DNA of 17,232 bases from Treponema sp. (GTDB taxonomy: Bacteria; Spirochaetota; Spirochaetia; Treponematales; Breznakiellaceae): assembly GCA_031266635.1 (NCBI GenBank), contig JAISAN010000144.1, positions 1-17,232 on the forward strand. The letters are read 5' to 3'. Shown piece by piece: positions 14,906 through 17,232 of this stretch (position 1 is the first letter of the stretch; each line of letters begins with the position of its first letter). Under the pieces are notes generated by a model that made no database searches, was not told where the DNA came from, and saw only the letters and a program-made list of their open reading frames with translations. The position numbers and the translations under genes are program-made.

Positions 14906-15853
14906 TTACCCATTTTCAAGCACCTTTTCGACAACCCGCAGACGGGCGCTGCGGGAAGGAGGGTTCCGCCGGATCTCATCATCCCCCGCGACTATTCCCT
15001 TTCGGGTCAAAATCGTTACGTTTCGGCTCCCTTCACATACACATATCGGCGCATCCGGGGGGCAGGTACAGTCCTTGTTTTGTTCCCGGAAAAAATTCTT
15101 TACAATCCGGTCTTCCAGCGAGTGGAACGAGATGACCCCGAGCCTTCCCCCCGGTTCAAGGACCCGTAAAGCCCCCTCAAGAAGATGGGGGAGCCGGGAA
15201 AGCTCTCCATTCACCGCAATCCGTAAGGCCTGGAACACCTGGCTTGCGGGATGGGTCAATCCCCGGCGTCCGGCGGCGGGGATCGCCTGTTCCACCAGTG
15301 CCGCCAGCGCGGCGGTGGTCCCAATACTTCCCCGTTTCCGCTGTTCCACCACCGCCCTGGCAATCCGCCGGGAATACCTCTCCTCCGCGTTGTGGTACAG
15401 CAGATCCGCCAGTTCTTTTTCCGGGAGCCGGGCAAGCAGGTCCGCGGCGGTATCGCCTTTGGAGGTATCCAGCCGCATATCCAGGGCCTCATCCCGCCTG
15501 AAGCTAAAGCCCCGTCCGCTAGCCTCATAGTGAAAAAAGCTGATCCCCAAATCGATCAGGATCGTATCGGGCCGTTTCAGTTCCTCCGGGTAGGCGGCGA
15601 AAAAATCCTGGGCCCAGCCGGAATGGAAATGCACACGGTCCCCGAATTTCGCCAGCCGCTGCCGGGCAATTTCCTGAATCTGGGGGTCCGCGTCCACGCC
15701 GATTACTTTAAGGTCCGAAAACCGGGACAGGAATGCCTCGCTGTGCCCCCCTTCCCCCAGGGTGGCGTCCACCATAAGTTCCCCCCCTTTCCGGGGGGCG
15801 AGATATTCAATAGCCTCTTCCAGCAGTACCGGAGTATGTACAATTTCCACCAT
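14906..15853 (-). CDS. rsmH: RsmH (MraW), 16S rRNA C1402 N4-methyltransferase
   Basis: SAM-dependent methyltransferase acting on C1402 in the ribosomal P-site; 315 aa. Motifs: HTPVLLEEAIEYLAP (6-20), SAM-binding DATLGEGGHSEAFL (29-42) and VIGVDADP (50-57), then ILIDLGISFFHYEASGRGFS (98-117), GLTHPASQVFQALRIAVNGE (198-217), VISFHSLEDRIVKNFF (240-255), and the Cys cluster CTCPPDAPICVC (262-273). The family's usual DLGVSSxQ reads DLGISFFHYE here. The start chosen is ATG 15853, 8 nt after mraZ, with AAAGGAG two bases upstream; GTG at 15850 has more normal spacing and would be one residue shorter. A TTG at 15865 lacks a ribosome site and is rejected. Confidence 0.97.
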   Translation of the reverse strand: MVEIVHTPVLLEEAIEYLAPRKGGELMVDATLGEGGHSEAFLSRFSDLKVIGVDADPQIQEIARQRLAKFGDRVHFHSGWAQDFFAAYPEELKRPDTILIDLGISFFHYEASGRGFSFRRDEALDMRLDTSKGDTAADLLARLPEKELADLLYHNAEERYSRRIARAVVEQRKRGSIGTTAALAALVEQAIPAAGRRGLTHPASQVFQALRIAVNGELSRLPHLLEGALRVLEPGGRLGVISFHSLEDRIVKNFFREQNKDCTCPPDAPICVCEGSRNVTILTRKGIVAGDDEIRRNPPSRSARLRVVEKVLENG

Positions 15854-15861
15854 AACTCCTT

Positions 15862-16305
15862 TCAAAAGGGAAGATTTCCCAGGGATTCCACAATACTCAT
15901 GGTATTGGGCTCGTTGGCCTCATGGTAGGCGTTATATTCGTCTATATGCCATAACTCAATCCGTCTGCCGGTGCCGCAGATAATACAATCCCTGGTCAGC
16001 ATCGCATATTCCCGGAGGCTTTGCGGCAGGGCGATACGGCCCGCCTTGTCAATCTCCACCGGCTGGGAAGGAACAATAAAACGGTGTTCGAGCCAGTTAC
16101 GCTTCTTCATATTCAGCATTTCCGACGTGAACAATTTTTCCGCAAACAGGTCCCACCCTTCCGGCGGGAAAATCCAGATGCATTTTTCAAGGCCCTTGGT
16201 AAGGACCACCGTATTGCCCGGAAGATCGCTCCGTATGCGGGCGGGCAGACTAATCCGGCCCTTATCATCAAGAGTCCCTTTACTCTCGCCGGTTAGTTGC
16301 AACAT
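15862..16305 (-). CDS. mraZ: MraZ, transcriptional regulator of the division and cell-wall cluster
   Basis: 147 aa with two AbrB/SpoVT-like swapped-hairpin domains: the first centred on DDKGRISLPARIR (13-25), the second on DKAGRIALPQSLREY (86-100). MraZ forms a ring-shaped oligomer that binds tandem TGGG repeats in its own promoter and controls the dcw cluster. Four such repeats at exactly 10-bp spacing lie between the -10 box and the start codon here, which supports autoregulation. The ATG at 16305 has AAGGG about 10 nt upstream, inside the third repeat. It is the first gene of the minus-strand cluster. The C-terminus (to SLGNLPF) is slightly polar and unremarkable. Confidence 0.97.
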   Translation of the reverse strand: MLQLTGESKGTLDDKGRISLPARIRSDLPGNTVVLTKGLEKCIWIFPPEGWDLFAEKLFTSEMLNMKKRNWLEHRFIVPSQPVEIDKAGRIALPQSLREYAMLTRDCIICGTGRRIELWHIDEYNAYHEANEPNTMSIVESLGNLPF

Positions 16306-16339
16306 ACCACTTTATCCCTTCTAATCCCATCTTATCCCA
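16306..16339 (-). promoter_or_regulatory. MraZ operator: four tandem boxes at 10-bp spacing
   Basis: Read on the minus strand from the -10 box, the units are TGGGATAAGA, TGGGATTAGA, AGGGATAAAG and TGGT. The cores are at 16339-16336, 16329-16326, 16319-16316 and 16309-16306. Published MraZ sites are TGGG repeats one helical turn apart. The first core shares its T with the -10 box and the third contains the mraZ ribosome site, so occupancy could block both transcription and, on DNA, clearance from the start region. Confidence 0.85.
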
Positions 16340-16367
16340 TTATCATCAAAAAAAACCCCCATGTCAA
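16339..16367 (-). promoter_or_regulatory. Sigma-70-type promoter of the mraZ-led cluster
   Basis: On the minus strand, TTGACA (16367-16362) is followed by exactly 17 bases and GATAAT (16344-16339). The -35 box is a perfect consensus and the -10 matches five of six. T-rich sequence upstream could act as an UP element. Transcription would begin near 16332, giving a leader of about 27 nt occupied by the MraZ boxes. Confidence 0.85.
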
Positions 16368-16392
16368 GAAAAAATCATCAAAATCATCAAAA
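16343..16392 (-). repeat. TTTTGATGA repeats around the mraZ promoter
   Basis: Three exact copies of TTTTGATGA on the minus strand. Two are in tandem (16392-16384 and 16383-16375), just upstream of the -35 box. One (16351-16343) runs from the spacer into the -10 box. The surrounding T and A runs are strongly AT-rich against a GC-rich background. They may be promoter curvature or UP elements or a second binding site; function is unknown. Confidence 0.5.
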
Positions 16393-16455
16393 AAATAAAA
16401 AAAAGTGATTTTAAATTCCGGCGGTCCGAAGGGGGCTAATTGTAAAACAGCTTCC

Positions 16456-16484
16456 TTGCACAGCCCCGGGTAGTTCAGTATGCT
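16456..16484 (+). promoter_or_regulatory. Possible promoter of the divergent two-gene unit
   Basis: TTGCAC (16456-16461), 17 bases, then TATGCT (16479-16484). Matches to consensus are moderate, three and four of six. The expected transcription start, 7 nt beyond the -10, is 16491, the first base of the ATG. No Shine-Dalgarno sequence precedes that ATG, which is what a leaderless mRNA would look like. Confidence 0.4.
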
Positions 16485-16490
16485 CTTTCT

Positions 16491-16739
16491 ATGTTTATGA
16501 ACGAATATTTCATCGTTTTCCCCGAGGGGGATGTGCAGGAAATATCCCGGAGAATTCCGGTGGCTGAAATTGTCGATATTAACGGAAACCGCCTGCCCCT
16601 GCCCCTGCCTACCAACCGGATGATTGCCTACCGGGTGGGCCGGGTAAAAACCAATGAAAACAAGGGAGGAACCGAAACGTTTCACTTTTTGGAGCTTCTC
16701 AGCGCCGAAGAACTCAGCGCCTATGCGGAGATAAAATGA
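16491..16739 (+). CDS. Small protein of unknown function (82 aa), divergent from mraZ
   Basis: Not recognised. The product has no signal peptide, membrane segment or cysteine. It appears mostly beta-strand in its first two thirds (EYFIVFPEGD, IPVAEIVDINGNRLPL, MIAYRVGRV) and ends in a short helix, SAEELSAYAEIK. It is followed by a 4-nt ATGA overlap with the next gene, so the two are almost certainly co-translated and probably work together. There is no ribosome site before the ATG at 16491; an ATG two codons later (16497) is the alternative. The tight coupling to the downstream gene and a plausible promoter argue that it is a real gene. Confidence 0.7.
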   Translation: MFMNEYFIVFPEGDVQEISRRIPVAEIVDINGNRLPLPLPTNRMIAYRVGRVKTNENKGGTETFHFLELLSAEELSAYAEIK

Positions 16740-17232
16740 AGGAAACGGCCGGTTCCATCGGAACCAGAGCGGAAAGCGGCCTCCACCGGGCCCTGAAATT
16801 CCGTTATACCGGGTTCCGGGGAGAAACTGAAATCCCGGTAGGAACATACGTGGCCGACGGAATCAGCGGGGACGGGGAAATTATCGAGGTGCAGACCGGG
16901 AGTTTTGGCCCCCTGAAAGAGAAGGTCCCGGAATTTTGCCGTAAGGGCAAGGTGCGGATCATCCATCCTATTGTGCTTACCAAATATATTGATGTTTTTG
17001 ACAGCGACGGAAACAAACAGTACCGGCGGAAAAGCCCCCGGAAGGGCAGCGTATGGGATCTTTTCAGGGCCCTGCTCTATGCCCCCGATCTGCCCCTTAT
17101 CCCGAAGCTGCGCATAGAGCTGGCGCTGGTGGACGTGCTGGAAAAACGGGTGGCCGACGGCGGGGGTTCCTGGCGGCGCAGGGGCCAGCGTATCGCCGGC
17201 CGGGAGCTGGCGGCCTGGCACGGCTCGCTTAT
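16736..17232 (+). CDS. Unknown protein with PD-(D/E)XK nuclease-like residues, 3' end cut off
   Basis: The ATG at 16736 has GGAG 5 nt upstream and overlaps the previous stop by 4 nt. The frame stays open for 165 codons to the window end. The N-terminal 65 residues look like the start of a restriction-endonuclease fold: a helix with Glu13 (GTRAESGLHRALKFRYTG), strand residue Glu32, Asp41 in TYVADGI, then IIEVQTG with Glu51-Val-Gln53, and Lys61/Lys63 nearby. The usual E-x-K would read E-x-Q. After that come HPIVLTKYIDVFDSDGNK, a basic turn YRRKSPRKGS, and a helical stretch from VWDLFRALLYAP. The last visible residues, GQRIAGRELAAWH, could begin a DNA-binding helix. No family is assigned; the nuclease idea is inference from residue spacing. 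Confidence 0.72.
   Translation, partial: MKETAGSIGTRAESGLHRALKFRYTGFRGETEIPVGTYVADGISGDGEIIEVQTGSFGPLKEKVPEFCRKGKVRIIHPIVLTKYIDVFDSDGNKQYRRKSPRKGSVWDLFRALLYAPDLPLIPKLRIELALVDVLEKRVADGGGSWRRRGQRIAGRELAAWHGSL

Noticed and set aside
16428..16457. AAGGGGGCT/AGCTTCCTT imperfect inverted repeat between the divergent promoters
   Set aside because: Pairs only with two G-U pairs and lies upstream of the predicted plus-strand transcription start, so an RNA hairpin is unlikely.
16332..16847. 171-codon minus-strand frame across the divergent region
   Set aside because: It would cover the mraZ upstream region and the coupled plus-strand genes; it is Phe/Gly/Pro-rich with no ribosome site.

Overview
The window reads as part of a GC-rich spirochaete chromosome. 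It is most like a Treponema, possibly one of the high-GC insect-gut treponemes. This rests on the gene order and the protein character (a trimmed division and cell-wall cluster followed by xer, a TPR protein, dprA, topA, xer and hslVU), recalled from memory and not checked by any search. No tRNA, rRNA, insertion sequence, prophage or CRISPR array is visible.

Layout. From about position 16305 leftwards, sixteen genes lie head to tail on the minus strand: mraZ, rsmH, ftsL, murF, mraY, ftsW, ftsQ, ftsA, ftsZ, a xerD-like gene, a membrane-anchored TPR protein, dprA, topA, a xerC-like gene, hslV, and hslU (its 3' end lies outside the window). Most junctions overlap or are separated by 0-43 bases. 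The one real gap is 150 bases, between the xerC-like gene and hslV. The strongest promoter I can see is upstream of mraZ: a perfect TTGACA, a 17-bp spacer and GATAAT. It runs directly into four 10-bp-spaced GGG/TGG repeats that match the known MraZ operator design, so the cluster is probably autoregulated by MraZ. To the right, on the plus strand and divergent from mraZ, are an 82-aa protein of unknown function and the start of a gene overlapping it by 4 nt. The second product has a PD-(D/E)XK nuclease-like arrangement of residues.

How the genes work together. MraY makes lipid I, MurF completes the UDP-MurNAc-pentapeptide, FtsW polymerises septal glycan, FtsQ and FtsL form the divisome core, and FtsA tethers FtsZ to the membrane. 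The two Xer-type recombinases (chromosome dimer resolution), topoisomerase I (supercoiling) and DprA (ssDNA/RecA loading) tie chromosome maintenance to division in the same transcription unit. HslVU is an ATP-dependent protease. The usual dcw members ftsI, murE, murD, murG, murC and ddl are absent here and must be encoded elsewhere if present.

Most notable points: a probable CTG start for ftsA; G8 tracts in the ribosome-binding regions of ftsZ and ftsQ and a G9 tract inside ftsA; a roughly 70-residue expansion of the HslU I-domain; a predicted leaderless promoter for the divergent pair; and the nuclease-like unknown protein at the right edge.
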